64,000 nt of DNA from Gammaproteobacteria bacterium (GCA_025358295.1 JANYJY010000062.1:1-64000); one strand, 5' to 3'; counted from the first letter of the stretch, positions 34,338-43,581 are shown. A program made the numbers and translations. Notes: a model not told the origin generated them from the letters alone.

Positions 34338-35153
34338 ATGATTCATAAACTACGAATCACGCTTTTGTCGATAGCACTGCTGGTGTGGGGCGGCGCGGAA
34401 TGCGCGCTCGCCATGGCTGCCGATGAGCACAACCAGGGCCGCCCGCCCATGGGCAGGCCTCAGTCACCACCCCCGCCAAGCAGGCCGCAAATGCCGCCCC
34501 CACAGGCCAGGCCGCAAATGCCGCCGGGCCGGTCGACGCCGTCTCTGGGTGTGTCTCGCCCGGCTTTTGATGGCCGCGGACAGGTTTTAGATGGCCGCTA
34601 CAATCACGGTCGCTACTACCCGCCGATGGGTACGACGAGACCGTATTTGCCGGATGGCTACCGACCTTACTATCACGATGGGAGCCGCTACTATTTCAGC
34701 GGCGGCATTTGGTATGCGCCGCGCGGTCCTGGATTCGTCGTCATAGCCCCGCCGCCCGGCCTGGTGATCTCGGTGCTGCCGCCTTATTACTCCACCGTTT
34801 GGTTCGGCGGTGCCCCCTACTACTACGCGGACAATGTGTATTACACCTGGCAGCCGGCGCAAAACGGCTACGCCGTCGTCAACCCACCAGACGATGCCGA
34901 TGAACCATCGGCGCCGCCCGATCAAGCGTCCGAGAGCGTTGCGGACGACTTGATGATTTACCCGAAGAACGGTCAAACCAAGGAGCAGCAGGCCGCGGAC
35001 CAATTCGAGTGCCATGATTGGGCCAAGGGACAAACGGGCTTCGATCCGACTTTGCCTGGCGGTGGAATCGCGGGCAATCCCGATGCCGCGCGCAGCAATT
35101 ACAACCGTGCCATGTCCGCGTGCCTGCAGGGCAGGGGTTATCAGGTTAACTAG
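34338..35153 (+). CDS. DUF6515-like secreted protein
   Basis: 271 residues from ATG 34338. Signal peptide to about residue 27, then a Pro/Met/Arg-rich stretch (RPQMPPPQARPQMPPG). A Tyr-rich DUF6515-type core follows: YRPYYHDGSRYYFSGGIWY, VIAPPPGLVISVLPPYYSTV and APYYYADNVYY. The C-terminal module FECHDWAKGQTGFDP ... SACLQGRGYQVN matches the end of the preceding lipoprotein. The two genes are 7 bases apart and form an operon. Function unknown; probably periplasmic or OM-associated. Confidence 0.82.
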   Translation: MIHKLRITLLSIALLVWGGAECALAMAADEHNQGRPPMGRPQSPPPPSRPQMPPPQARPQMPPGRSTPSLGVSRPAFDGRGQVLDGRYNHGRYYPPMGTTRPYLPDGYRPYYHDGSRYYFSGGIWYAPRGPGFVVIAPPPGLVISVLPPYYSTVWFGGAPYYYADNVYYTWQPAQNGYAVVNPPDDADEPSAPPDQASESVADDLMIYPKNGQTKEQQAADQFECHDWAKGQTGFDPTLPGGGIAGNPDAARSNYNRAMSACLQGRGYQVN

Positions 35154-35218
35154 AGCATGTCGCGCAATGGCGTCGTGAGAGGAATCCTACAGGGACCGGC
35201 GCCCGGCGCCGACTGTCT

Positions 35219-35234
35219 GTGAACGGCGGTTCAC
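35219..35234. promoter_or_regulatory. Perfect short hairpin / palindrome
   Basis: GTGAAC (35219-35224), loop GGCG, GTTCAC (35229-35234), between the DUF6515 gene and a small frame at 35288. It could be a weak terminator or an operator; there is no T-run. Confidence 0.3.
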
Positions 35235-35287
35235 GCACTATTGTTGTGAAAATTGGCGTTAATTCATAGTTTCCGACAGGACCAACC

Positions 35288-35527
35288 GTGACCAATCAGC
35301 GTCAGTGGCGAGATTTTATTACCGCACTCCAGGAATCGGTGAGCGATCAATATTCCGCGGCTTACCCCAAGATCGTTGATGTGCTGCGCGCCAGCCGCAA
35401 CCGGCTGACTGAACTGGTCAATCCCCGCTGGCTGTCAGAGTCAGCCGTTGCGGATACGAATACACATTGCATTGAGTCTCGCGCAGAAACCCCACCAGCG
35501 TTAGCCCCGACGCTACCGCAAGATTGA
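35288..35527 (+). CDS. Possible small hypothetical protein overlapping fdhD
   Basis: 79 codons, GTG start behind GACAGGA (35274-35280). The first 50 residues look like a plausible helical protein (ITALQESVSDQYSAAYPKIV, VLRASRNRLTELVNPRW), but the last 37 codons are antisense to the certain fdhD gene. Either a short real protein or a chance frame. No family recognised. Confidence 0.35.
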   Translation: MTNQRQWRDFITALQESVSDQYSAAYPKIVDVLRASRNRLTELVNPRWLSESAVADTNTHCIESRAETPPALAPTLPQD

Positions 35528-36347
35528 CGGCCAAGCTGGAGGGCGCGCCGATGGCGGCGAGTATGCTCACTCCGGCGCGGATGGCTTTTTGCACCAACTC
35601 GAAGCTGGCACGGCCGCTCAGCACCACGACGCGATTGCGCAGCGGCAGAGCTTCGGACATCAGGCTCATTCCCACCAGCTTGTCGAAGGCATTGTGGCGT
35701 CCCACGTCCTCGGCCACACTCAGTAGATTTCCCGAAAAATCGAAGAGCGCGGATGCATGCACGCCGCCGGTATCGACGAACTTCGACTGCGCCAACCGCA
35801 TTCGGTTGGGCAGGTGGAGCAGCACGGATAATGAAACGTGGCCGGTGTCCGGAACATGCGTGGCGGCGGCGCGGGCGATCGCAGCATCGAGTCCGGTGGT
35901 GCCGCACACCCCGCAGCTCGACCCCGCGGAAAACAGGCGCGATGGAGTATTGGGTGCAATTTTCACGGAGGAGTGCAGGCGCACGTTGACCACATTCGGC
36001 CGGCGCGTGCTGGACTCGATGCCCTCGATATCGGCCGTTCCATTCACGATACCTTCGCCGTAGAGCAGGCCGGCCGCCAGGCTTTCGTCATCGCCCGGGG
36101 TGCGCATGGTCGTGCCGAAGGACATCGGTTCCGGGCCCAATGAGGGATGGTGCAGGAGGAATTCGAGCGGCGCTTCTACAGCCACCCAGTCGTCTTTCGC
36201 TACTTGCGTGTCGGCGGTGGAACGCAAAATCCGCACAGCCAGGGTGCCGCTCGACGCCCGGGGCGCGGAATCCGGGGGCCGGCTATCCGGGGGCCGGCTA
36301 TCCGGAGGCCGGCCATCCGGGGGCAACACGTTATCAGCCATGGCCAT
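35418..36347 (-). CDS. fdhD: Formate dehydrogenase accessory sulfurtransferase FdhD
   Basis: 309 residues from ATG 36347 (GTG 36359 and ATG 36341 are alternatives). FdhD hallmarks: FLLHHPSLGPEPMSFGTTMR, DDESLAAGLLYGEGIV, SSCGVCG with the paired cysteines, VAEDVGRHNAFDKLVG and VVLSGRASFELVQKA. FdhD passes sulfur from IscS to the molybdenum cofactor of formate dehydrogenase. No formate dehydrogenase gene is in the window. The N-terminus has an unusual RPPDS tandem repeat before the conserved domain. Divergent from gabT. Confidence 0.95.
   Translation of the reverse strand: MAMADNVLPPDGRPPDSRPPDSRPPDSAPRASSGTLAVRILRSTADTQVAKDDWVAVEAPLEFLLHHPSLGPEPMSFGTTMRTPGDDESLAAGLLYGEGIVNGTADIEGIESSTRRPNVVNVRLHSSVKIAPNTPSRLFSAGSSCGVCGTTGLDAAIARAAATHVPDTGHVSLSVLLHLPNRMRLAQSKFVDTGGVHASALFDFSGNLLSVAEDVGRHNAFDKLVGMSLMSEALPLRNRVVVLSGRASFELVQKAIRAGVSILAAIGAPSSLAVNLAVASGLTLVGFLRETQCNVYSYPQRLTLTASGD
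36271..36315 (-). repeat. 15-bp tandem repeat encoding RPPDS in fdhD
   Basis: Three consecutive 15-bp units on the forward strand (TCCGGGGGCCGGCTA twice, then TCCGGAGGCCGGCCA), with the start of a fourth. Identical first copies suggest recent slippage in a dispensable N-terminal linker. Confidence 0.9.
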
Positions 36348-36427
36348 TGGAGCGCCCACCTTTTGCTCAAAATACCGCCCAATGATACCGTTCCAGGTCT
36401 TGGCTAGCGCATTAAAGAGGACGGCAT

Positions 36428-37729
36428 ATGTCTAAATCAGGCGATTTGAAAGCCCGAAAAGCGGCGGCGGTACCTAACGGGGTCGGGACCCGGGGCATTT
36501 ATGCCGCCAAGGCCGAGAATTCTGAAATTTGGGACGTCGACGGGCGGCGTTACATCGACTTTGCCGCCGGTATTGCCGTAGTCAACACCGGTCATCGCCA
36601 TCCTCGCGTGATGGAGGCCGTGGCGCTGCAGGCGCAAGCCTTTGCCCACACCTGTTTTCACGTGGCCTCCTACGAGATCTATGTACGGTTGGCGGAACGA
36701 CTGAATGCGCTTGCGCCGGGTGATTTTGCGAAAAAGACCCTGTTCTTGAATTCCGGGGCCGAAGCCGTGGAGAACGCCATCAAGATCGCTCGCTACCACA
36801 CCAAGCGTTCCGCGGTGATTGCGTTCTCGGGAGGTTTCCACGGCCGCACGCTCATGACCATGGCACTCACCGGCAAGGTCATGCCGTACAAACGCGGCTT
36901 CGGCCCGTTTCCCGCCGAGGTCTATCACGCGGAGTTTCCGCAACCGTATCGCGGCATCAGCACGGAAACTGCGCTGGCCGATTTGGATCGGTTGTTTCAC
37001 GGTGACGTTGATCCGAAATCCGTCGCCGCCATCATCATCGAGCCTGTGCAGGGCGAGGGTGGTTTCAACGTCGCACCCGTGGAATTCATGCGCGCCCTGC
37101 GTCGACTCTGTGATGAGCACGGCATTGTATTGATCGCAGACGAGGTGCAAGGCGGGGTCGCCCGGACGGGCAAGATGTTTTCCATCGAGCACGCGGGTGT
37201 CGTGCCTGATCTGATCACCGTGGCCAAGGGATTGGGCGGCGGGTTTCCCATTTCCGCAGTCACCGGCCGCGCCACCATCATGGATGCGGCGCATCCCGGC
37301 GGCTTGGGTGGCACCTACGGCGGCAATCCCATCAGCATCGCGGCCGCGCATGCGGTTCTGGATGTGATCGAGGCAGAGGGGCTGTGCCAACGGGCGGCGA
37401 GTGTCGGCGACAAAATGCGCACGCGATTATTGACGCTTGCCAAAGAGTTCCCGTGCATCGGCGATGTGCGCGGTTTAGGCGCGATGATCGCCTTCGAATT
37501 GGTCAAGGATCCCGTCACCAAAATACCCGACGCGGAGGGGACCGCCGCCATTCTGGCGAATGCGGAAAAGCGCGGTCTGATTCTCTTGTCCTGCGGCACG
37601 TCCGCTAATGTCGTGCGACTGCTGTCGCCGCTGACGATCCCGGATTCCGTGCTCAGTGAGGGCTTGGATATGCTAGCCGCCGCGGTGCGCGACACCTACG
37701 GCCAGGAATCGAAACGGGCGGTCGCTTAG
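36428..37729 (+). CDS. gabT: 4-aminobutyrate aminotransferase (class III, PLP)
   Basis: 433 residues behind GAGGA. Class-III aminotransferase features: LFLNSGAEAVENAIKIAR, the cofactor-region GGFHGRTLMTMALTG, ADEVQGGVARTGKMF with the PLP-binding Asp, and the Schiff-base Lys in TVAKGLGGGFPISAV at K267. GIAVVNTGHRHPRVMEAV near the N-terminus is characteristic of GabT. It transfers the amino group of GABA to 2-oxoglutarate, giving succinate semialdehyde. No gabD is adjacent. A strong bidirectional terminator follows. Confidence 0.93.
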   Translation: MSKSGDLKARKAAAVPNGVGTRGIYAAKAENSEIWDVDGRRYIDFAAGIAVVNTGHRHPRVMEAVALQAQAFAHTCFHVASYEIYVRLAERLNALAPGDFAKKTLFLNSGAEAVENAIKIARYHTKRSAVIAFSGGFHGRTLMTMALTGKVMPYKRGFGPFPAEVYHAEFPQPYRGISTETALADLDRLFHGDVDPKSVAAIIIEPVQGEGGFNVAPVEFMRALRRLCDEHGIVLIADEVQGGVARTGKMFSIEHAGVVPDLITVAKGLGGGFPISAVTGRATIMDAAHPGGLGGTYGGNPISIAAAHAVLDVIEAEGLCQRAASVGDKMRTRLLTLAKEFPCIGDVRGLGAMIAFELVKDPVTKIPDAEGTAAILANAEKRGLILLSCGTSANVVRLLSPLTIPDSVLSEGLDMLAAAVRDTYGQESKRAVA

Positions 37730-37766
37730 GCGCACCGCACCGTATCGCCAGTACCCAGCATCGATG

Positions 37767-37794
37767 AAAGGGGCGCCGATGGCGGCGCCCCTTT
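37767..37794. terminator. Bidirectional terminator between gabT and the TonB receptor gene
   Basis: A perfect 11-bp stem: AAAGGGGCGCC (37767-37777), loop GATGGC, GGCGCCCCTTT (37784-37794). A-run and T-run flanks on both arms serve the two convergent genes. Confidence 0.88.
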
Positions 37795-37824
37795 CACGCT
37801 GACTTCGTCGTTTGTCTGTCGAAA

Positions 37825-40362
37825 TCAATAACGGAAAGTGGCTGTAATTCCGAAGGTTCTCGGTCGATAGGTTATGTATCGATACGCGGGGCTCACCAAT
37901 GCAGCGTTGCCATCGTAAGAGCTGGTTTGATGGTTGAAGTTCGTGAGCGTATGCGTGTCGGCCAGATTGTCTACGAAGAGGGACACACCCCAGTCGCCTA
38001 TATTGGTGCCCGCCCGCAGCGAGGCGAAAGCCTGCCTCGAGCTGGCAAAGGACGCGGGATCATATTGGGTCGTGCGCGAGTCGAGAGCGGCATGCGTCCA
38101 CTTGTCGCCCGCCTTGTACTCGTAATCTCCGCGTATGAATGAATCATGCGAAAACGCGTCGAACTTGTATTCCAGGCCAACTGCCAGCGAGTAGGGGGGA
38201 ATGGAGAAGCCGGTACCGATTCCATTGGGTCCCGCGATGGCATCGCCGCTGGACACCAGTGGCGGACCGGTGTGGGCTGCGCCGGTCGGATAGGAGTCCT
38301 TGGTATAGCGCGCATCGGTGTATCCGAAGCTCGAATCGATGGTCAGTGCATCGGTCACCTGGAAATCGGCCTGCACGTCGAAGCCTTTCGAGACAGCGTC
38401 GCCCAAGTTGTCTGTAAATTGAATCTGGCAGATCGGCGGCACCACATTGCCCTGGATGCTGTTCCACTTGACGTAGTAGATGCTGCTTGCCAGGCGGACG
38501 CGATTGTTGAAATTGTTCTTTGCACCCACCTCGAAGCTCTGCACCGTATCGGATTTATAGGTTGCCGGTGCGTGAGTAATTTTGAGATTTAGGAAGTCCT
38601 GGGTGCACCCGAGGGTCGTATTCACAAAGGTCGGGTCGTACGGGATGGACGGGTTGCCGCCGCCGCTACGAAAGCCCTTGGCGTAGGTAAAGTAGTACAT
38701 GTCACTCGGGTCGGCCTGCCATTGCAGGCTCAACTTGGGCGTGACCGGCTTCTCGCTGCTGGCATTTGAGCCTGGCCGCGGCCCGCTGTTCTGCGGCCCA
38801 TCCGACAGGCTCGAGATAGAGAACGAGGTCTTCGAGACGCGCAGGCCGCCGGTCAGTTTCAACGTATCCGTCAGATTAAAGTTCACTTCCCCAAAGCCGG
38901 CGATCTGTCGGTCGTGGCTCGTTAGGCGGTTGAAGTAAGAGTCCCCCATCGGCAGAACCGAACTGCCATCCGGGTTCAGGGGCGTGCCGAAGTAGGCGGC
39001 AATGGGCATCCCGATAAGCTGATTGAAGAAGGCATCCGCCATGGGATCGTGGATTTCCTCGAGGCTGTACTGGCGATTGAGCGAGTAGAAGACCCCCGCT
39101 GTCCACGACAGCCGGGCCGTCGGATCGTTCGATTGCAGCCGAATTTCTTGAGTGATGTTTTCTTGCTGATTGGTGACGGAAGCGGGCGCACGGTAATTCT
39201 GCAGTCCCGGAGGGAGATGCACTCCCGACCCGTCGAGCACGGGGAAGAACGCGGCTCCCGGGTAGGTGTTACCGTTCGCGGGATTGAATATCGTTTGATA
39301 ATACCCGAGGTTGTACAGCGTGCCGTCGTAACCGCTCACTTCGTCGCGGTGGAAGTACGCGGTAGTCGAAATCAGTTTTACCGGCCCCAAGTCCGCTTGG
39401 ATGTTGAGCGACGGCAGATAGAACTTGTCGGGCTCTGAGCGCGCCGTGGGATTCGCGCTGAAGTACCGATCCTTGTTGGGATTCGATATGTTCGGCCAGT
39501 AAATCGTGACATCATTTCGCTTGCGATCCTGATAGAAAACGCTCGGCGCAATGCTGAGCGCCTCGGTAGGCTGCCATAGGGCGGCTACACGTAGCACGAT
39601 GGTTTCATCGTGATTTGCGTTCTTGTCCACCGGCTGAAGTGTGGTCGGATCGACGCGATCGATCCAGCCGCCGTCGCGCCGGTACCAGGCGCTGGCGCGC
39701 ATACCGAACTTGCCGTCGACGATCGGGCCGCCTGCCGCGACGCCGGCTTCATAGCTTAGGTCTCCGCCTTGGGTGTAGGAAGTCTCTGTTTTGGCGTACA
39801 CGCTGGTCTTGGTGAGGCTGGGCGCCGTCGTGATGTAGCGGACGGTGCCGCCTTCTGAGCCGGCTCCGAACAGCGTTCCCTGCGGTCCGCGAAGCACCTC
39901 GATTCGCTCGAGGTCGAAGACCTTCAGCAGCGCATCGTCGGAATTGAATCCCAGCTCGCGCACCTGAATGGGAACATCATCGATGTAGATTCCGGTGGTT
40001 CCCGACCCGCCGCTGGAAGAGATGCCGCGAATCGCGATTGCGTTCGACTGGCTGGCGTCGAAGGTCACGCCGGGAGTGAATCGGGCTACGTCCCCAATGT
40101 CCTTGATGCCCTTGACGTCCAGCGTTTCCTTGGTGAATGCACTGACGCTGATGGGCACCCGGCTGAGACTTTCCTCGTGGCGCGTCGCTGTGACCACGAT
40201 CTCCTCGAGTCCACCCGCGGTTGTGGCAGGTTCGGTGATCGCGGCATCGTTGGCGGAGGCCAGGCACGCAAGGCCAGCGCTGAAACCAACTATAAGGGTG
40301 CGTAAAAACAACACTCGCCGAGAAATGCGCCATGTGTGCCGCTTGGATGGAGTGGTTTGCAT
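37825..40362 (-). CDS. TonB-dependent outer-membrane receptor (first of two paralogues)
   Basis: 845 residues. Signal peptide to about residue 38 (LACLASANDA). Plug domain from EEIVVTATRHEESLSRVPIS through VLRGPQGTLFGAGSEGGTVR to about residue 180, then a 22-strand barrel ending RTFGITATFRY, with a terminal aromatic. The closest general type is the CirA/FyuA-like or sterol/glycan-type receptors of TonB-rich gammaproteobacteria; the ligand cannot be told. A second receptor with very similar plug text lies 3 kb away in the same direction, so the two arose by duplication. A 20-bp near-palindrome lies 17 bases before the start. Confidence 0.95.
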   Translation of the reverse strand: MQTTPSKRHTWRISRRVLFLRTLIVGFSAGLACLASANDAAITEPATTAGGLEEIVVTATRHEESLSRVPISVSAFTKETLDVKGIKDIGDVARFTPGVTFDASQSNAIAIRGISSSGGSGTTGIYIDDVPIQVRELGFNSDDALLKVFDLERIEVLRGPQGTLFGAGSEGGTVRYITTAPSLTKTSVYAKTETSYTQGGDLSYEAGVAAGGPIVDGKFGMRASAWYRRDGGWIDRVDPTTLQPVDKNANHDETIVLRVAALWQPTEALSIAPSVFYQDRKRNDVTIYWPNISNPNKDRYFSANPTARSEPDKFYLPSLNIQADLGPVKLISTTAYFHRDEVSGYDGTLYNLGYYQTIFNPANGNTYPGAAFFPVLDGSGVHLPPGLQNYRAPASVTNQQENITQEIRLQSNDPTARLSWTAGVFYSLNRQYSLEEIHDPMADAFFNQLIGMPIAAYFGTPLNPDGSSVLPMGDSYFNRLTSHDRQIAGFGEVNFNLTDTLKLTGGLRVSKTSFSISSLSDGPQNSGPRPGSNASSEKPVTPKLSLQWQADPSDMYYFTYAKGFRSGGGNPSIPYDPTFVNTTLGCTQDFLNLKITHAPATYKSDTVQSFEVGAKNNFNNRVRLASSIYYVKWNSIQGNVVPPICQIQFTDNLGDAVSKGFDVQADFQVTDALTIDSSFGYTDARYTKDSYPTGAAHTGPPLVSSGDAIAGPNGIGTGFSIPPYSLAVGLEYKFDAFSHDSFIRGDYEYKAGDKWTHAALDSRTTQYDPASFASSRQAFASLRAGTNIGDWGVSLFVDNLADTHTLTNFNHQTSSYDGNAALVSPAYRYITYRPRTFGITATFRY

Positions 40363-40378
40363 GGCGCCCTCATTGATT

Positions 40379-40398
40379 AGTTATATGATCAGATAACT
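40379..40398. promoter_or_regulatory. 20-bp near-perfect palindrome upstream of the TonB receptor
   Basis: AGTTAT (40379-40384) and ATAACT (40393-40398) flank the palindromic core TGATCA (40386-40391); only the two bases bracketing the core break symmetry. It lies 17-36 bases upstream of the receptor ATG at 40362, a typical operator position for a dimeric regulator. Confidence 0.5.
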
Positions 40399-40483
40399 CT
40401 CGAGCGACAGTAGCACCGCTCAAAATCTCGCGCAACCTTGGGATGTCGGGCTGCTCGGTCCGTACCTCCGATAGTATTGCGGC

Positions 40484-40924
40484 ATGCTCACGCTCGTAAA
40501 TCCTAATCTTGCGGTCGATCCCGCGGCTGTTTGGGTGGCCAAAGACGAAGTCGTCACCGTGGAGTTTGCCGGCGCGGCGGGGGCCCTCGAGAGCGCAGTC
40601 GGCCTGAATCGGTACTCGAAGGGCGATGCGCTGCTCACAGGATCGACGGGAGATCGCTGGTGCGTGTCGCGCGATCGCTTCGATGCCAAATACCGGCCGG
40701 AGCCTTCGACCGAACAAGGAGATGCGGGGCAGTATCGCAACCACCCGGTGCGCCTACGAGCCAGGCGCATGAGCACCCCGTTTACCATCGAGCGCTCGGC
40801 GGGTGGCGATGTATTGCAGGGAAACTCAGGCGACTGGCTGATGCAATACGCGCCGGGCGACTATGGAGTCGTCGCCGCGGCGCGTTTCGACCGAGTGTAC
40901 CGGGTGCTTAGTTCCGGTAGGTAA
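40484..40924 (+). CDS. Small protein with two PGDY-type modules, function unknown
   Basis: 146 residues, no signal peptide. Two similar segments: KGDALLTGSTGDRWCVSRDR leading to FDAKYRP, and GGDVLQGNSGDWLMQYAPGD leading to FDRVYR. Together they suggest an internal duplication of a small beta domain of the kind seen in many uncharacterised and phage-related proteins (GD-hx-V ... F-x3-Y). I know no assigned function. It lies between the two TonB receptor genes on the opposite strand and overlaps the second one's stop by 17 bases. Confidence 0.7.
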   Translation: MLTLVNPNLAVDPAAVWVAKDEVVTVEFAGAAGALESAVGLNRYSKGDALLTGSTGDRWCVSRDRFDAKYRPEPSTEQGDAGQYRNHPVRLRARRMSTPFTIERSAGGDVLQGNSGDWLMQYAPGDYGVVAAARFDRVYRVLSSGR

Positions 40925-43400
40925 ACGTCAAGCCCACGGTGCGTGGGCGGAAGGTGTATTGCCGCTGCAGACGGCTCTCACCATCGCCCGGATCGATGCT
41001 CCAGTTGTAGTTCGTGACCGTGTGGGTATCGGTGAGGTTATCGACGAAGGCCGCAATTTGCAGGGCGCCGAAATTCATGCCGGCGCGCGCCGAGGCGAAA
41101 TTCGTCGATGCCAAGGTGTAGTTTGCAGAATCGTACTGCTGGGTGTTTCCACCGAGCGCCGGATCTCCATCTTGTGAGGGCGATTTCCATTTGGAGCGTC
41201 CCTGATACTCGTCGTCAACGCGAACGAAGGTGTCGCGATTGAACAGCGAAAACTTGTACTCCAGGCCGATGGTGGCGGTGAACGGCGAACCAGGTTGGGC
41301 ACTCTGGCCGGTTATCGCGTCTCCCTTGGCGACGACCGGAGGATTCTCTGCCGGGGTCAGACGTGAGTCCTTGGTGTAGCGAGCGTCCGTGTAGCCGGTG
41401 GCGAGCTCCACCGTAAAGGAGTCGGTGACTGCCCACTCGGCCTGAATGTCCAAGCCCTTGGCGACGGCGGTGCCGAGATTCGCGATGAATGAAATCTGGC
41501 ACACCGGCGGCACCACCGTCTGCTGAATATTATTCCAGCGGATGTAGTACACGCTGCTCGCAATCTTGATGCGATTGTCGATATTGTTTTTCGCGCCGAC
41601 TTCGAAACTATTGACGTTATCGGAATCAAAGGTCAGAGGCGCGCCGGGGATACCCAAGGTTTTGAAGTCGCCGGCGCAAGCTGCGTAAGGCACCGGATTG
41701 TTGCCGCCGCCCGGCCGAAAGCCCTTTGCATACGTGAAGTAGTACAGATTGCGCGGGTCCATCTGGTACGAGAAACTCGCCTTCGGGGTAAAGGAGTTTT
41801 CATTCTTGTCCGCGCCCACCGAAACCGGAACATCAAACAATTGCGGGCCGCCGGTCAATGAGGTGAACGAGTACTTGGATTTCGAGTAACGCGCACCCAA
41901 GGTTGCCTTCAATTCATCTGTGAAGCTGAAAGTTCCCTCGCCATAGATGGCGAATTGCCGATCTTTCGCATTGGTGAGCAAGAAATACGAATCGTTCGGA
42001 TAGCGCGGGTCGAAAGGCACCGGGTTGCCGTTCGCGTCCGCAAAGAGATCCTGGTACTGCATGCCGGTGACCAAGGTTGTCAACTGATTCAGCAGTGGGT
42101 CGTGAATCTGTTCCAGGTACTGTTGGCGACTCGTGCTGAAGAACAGGCCCGTGGTCCAGGTCAGGCGCGAGGTCGGATCGTTCGACTGCAGGCGGATTTC
42201 CTGAGTGACGTTCTGCTGGCTGTTGTTGACGGAGGCGGGCGAACGATAATCCGTGGCGCCGGCCGGCAGATGCACGCCGGTGCCGTCCAGCATCAGCGGA
42301 TTCTGCAAGCTGAAGCCCGGGCCGAAGAAGGTCTGATAGAACCCTAAGTTGTACAGTGTGCCGTCGTAGCCGGTTTCTTCCTTGCGGTGGTAGTACGAGG
42401 TGTCCGAAATCAGTTTCGCGAAGCCTAAGTCGCCCTCGACTTTCAATGACATCAGGTAAAAGCGGTCCGGGTCCGAGCGCTGCGTCGGATCGGCATTGAC
42501 GAAGCGATTGTTGCCCGGGTTCGAATACAGCGGCCAGTAGCTCTCCACGTCGTTGCGATAGCGATCCTGATAATAGTAAGTGGGCGTGACCGTAATCTTG
42601 TCGGTCGGCGCCCACACGGCGGCGAGACGCACCAGCATGGTCTGATCGTAGTTGGCGTTCTTTTTCTCGGTGCCGAGAGTCACGGGATTGATGCGGTCGA
42701 CGTAGCCGCCGTCCTTGCGGTACCAGACGGTGGCGCGCACGCCCAGTGTGCCATCGATGAGGGGCGTACCGCCGGCAACGCCAAGTTCGTAGCTGGGGTC
42801 GCCGCCTTGGGTGTAGGACACTTCCGAGCGGCCGTAGATGCTGCTCTTGGTCAGGCTGGGTTGGGTTGTGATGTAGCGGACCGTGCCGCCCTCGGAGCCC
42901 GCGCCGAACAGAGTGCCCTGGGGCCCACGCAGCACCTCGATGCGCTCGATATCGAAGGACTTCGGCAAAGTATCGTCTGGATTGAACGCCAGCGCACGCA
43001 TTTGAACGGGCGTGTCATCGATATAGATGCCGGTGGTTCCGGCGCCGCCCGTCGAGGCGATGCCGCGAATCGAAATATTGTTGGTACCCGAATTATCGAT
43101 ATTGACGCCGGGCGTGAACCGTGCCACGTCCTGGAAGTCCTTGACTCCGCGGATGTCCATCGCTTCCTCGGTCAAGGCCGTGACACTGATGGGGACCTTG
43201 CTCAGGCTTTCTTCGTGGCGAGTCGCCGTGACGACGATTTCGGTCAATGGTCCGGTCGTTTCCTCGGCGGCAGCGGCTGCGGCTTCGGCGGCTTGAAGCA
43301 GCGTCGGGAACGAGACGGCGAGGGCCAGGCATAGAGCGGCCGCGGGCTTCCTCCATTCGTGGGTCTTGCGCAACTCTTGAATTTTCCCGCGTCCCAGCAT
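40908..43400 (-). CDS. TonB-dependent outer-membrane receptor (second paralogue)
   Basis: 830 residues from ATG 43400; a longer frame to 43622 would overlap the divergent ABC gene and adds no signal. Signal peptide near residues 20-40 (LCLALAVSFPTLLQAAEA). Plug begins TEIVVTATRHEESLSKVPIS, with VLRGPQGTLFGAGSEGGTVR, identical in long stretches to the first receptor. The barrel carries the same landmarks (YYFTYAKGFRPGGG, SFEVGAKNNIDNRIKIASSV) and ends VGLTFTYRN. Ligand unknown. Confidence 0.95.
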   Translation of the reverse strand: MLGRGKIQELRKTHEWRKPAAALCLALAVSFPTLLQAAEAAAAAAEETTGPLTEIVVTATRHEESLSKVPISVTALTEEAMDIRGVKDFQDVARFTPGVNIDNSGTNNISIRGIASTGGAGTTGIYIDDTPVQMRALAFNPDDTLPKSFDIERIEVLRGPQGTLFGAGSEGGTVRYITTQPSLTKSSIYGRSEVSYTQGGDPSYELGVAGGTPLIDGTLGVRATVWYRKDGGYVDRINPVTLGTEKKNANYDQTMLVRLAAVWAPTDKITVTPTYYYQDRYRNDVESYWPLYSNPGNNRFVNADPTQRSDPDRFYLMSLKVEGDLGFAKLISDTSYYHRKEETGYDGTLYNLGFYQTFFGPGFSLQNPLMLDGTGVHLPAGATDYRSPASVNNSQQNVTQEIRLQSNDPTSRLTWTTGLFFSTSRQQYLEQIHDPLLNQLTTLVTGMQYQDLFADANGNPVPFDPRYPNDSYFLLTNAKDRQFAIYGEGTFSFTDELKATLGARYSKSKYSFTSLTGGPQLFDVPVSVGADKNENSFTPKASFSYQMDPRNLYYFTYAKGFRPGGGNNPVPYAACAGDFKTLGIPGAPLTFDSDNVNSFEVGAKNNIDNRIKIASSVYYIRWNNIQQTVVPPVCQISFIANLGTAVAKGLDIQAEWAVTDSFTVELATGYTDARYTKDSRLTPAENPPVVAKGDAITGQSAQPGSPFTATIGLEYKFSLFNRDTFVRVDDEYQGRSKWKSPSQDGDPALGGNTQQYDSANYTLASTNFASARAGMNFGALQIAAFVDNLTDTHTVTNYNWSIDPGDGESRLQRQYTFRPRTVGLTFTYRN

Positions 43401-43581
43401 GATGCATCCCCATTTTCTTTGTTTGAACGAAGTACGCTCGTCCAGCGCGCCAATTCCCGTGACACGGCACCTTAACGGCCCCCAGGCAGAAAGGCAATTC
43501 GACCGTTGCCTTGACGCAACGACCAGCCTCGCGGCAGCTCTATTGCGCGATTCCGATACGGTTATGGGATCATGGGGGGAT

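Noticed and set aside
43399..43581. N-terminal extension of the ABC exporter from 43399
   Set aside because: The extra 61 codons overlap the divergent receptor's start region and show no conservation; ATG 43582 has a purine-rich site and leads directly into the TM domain.
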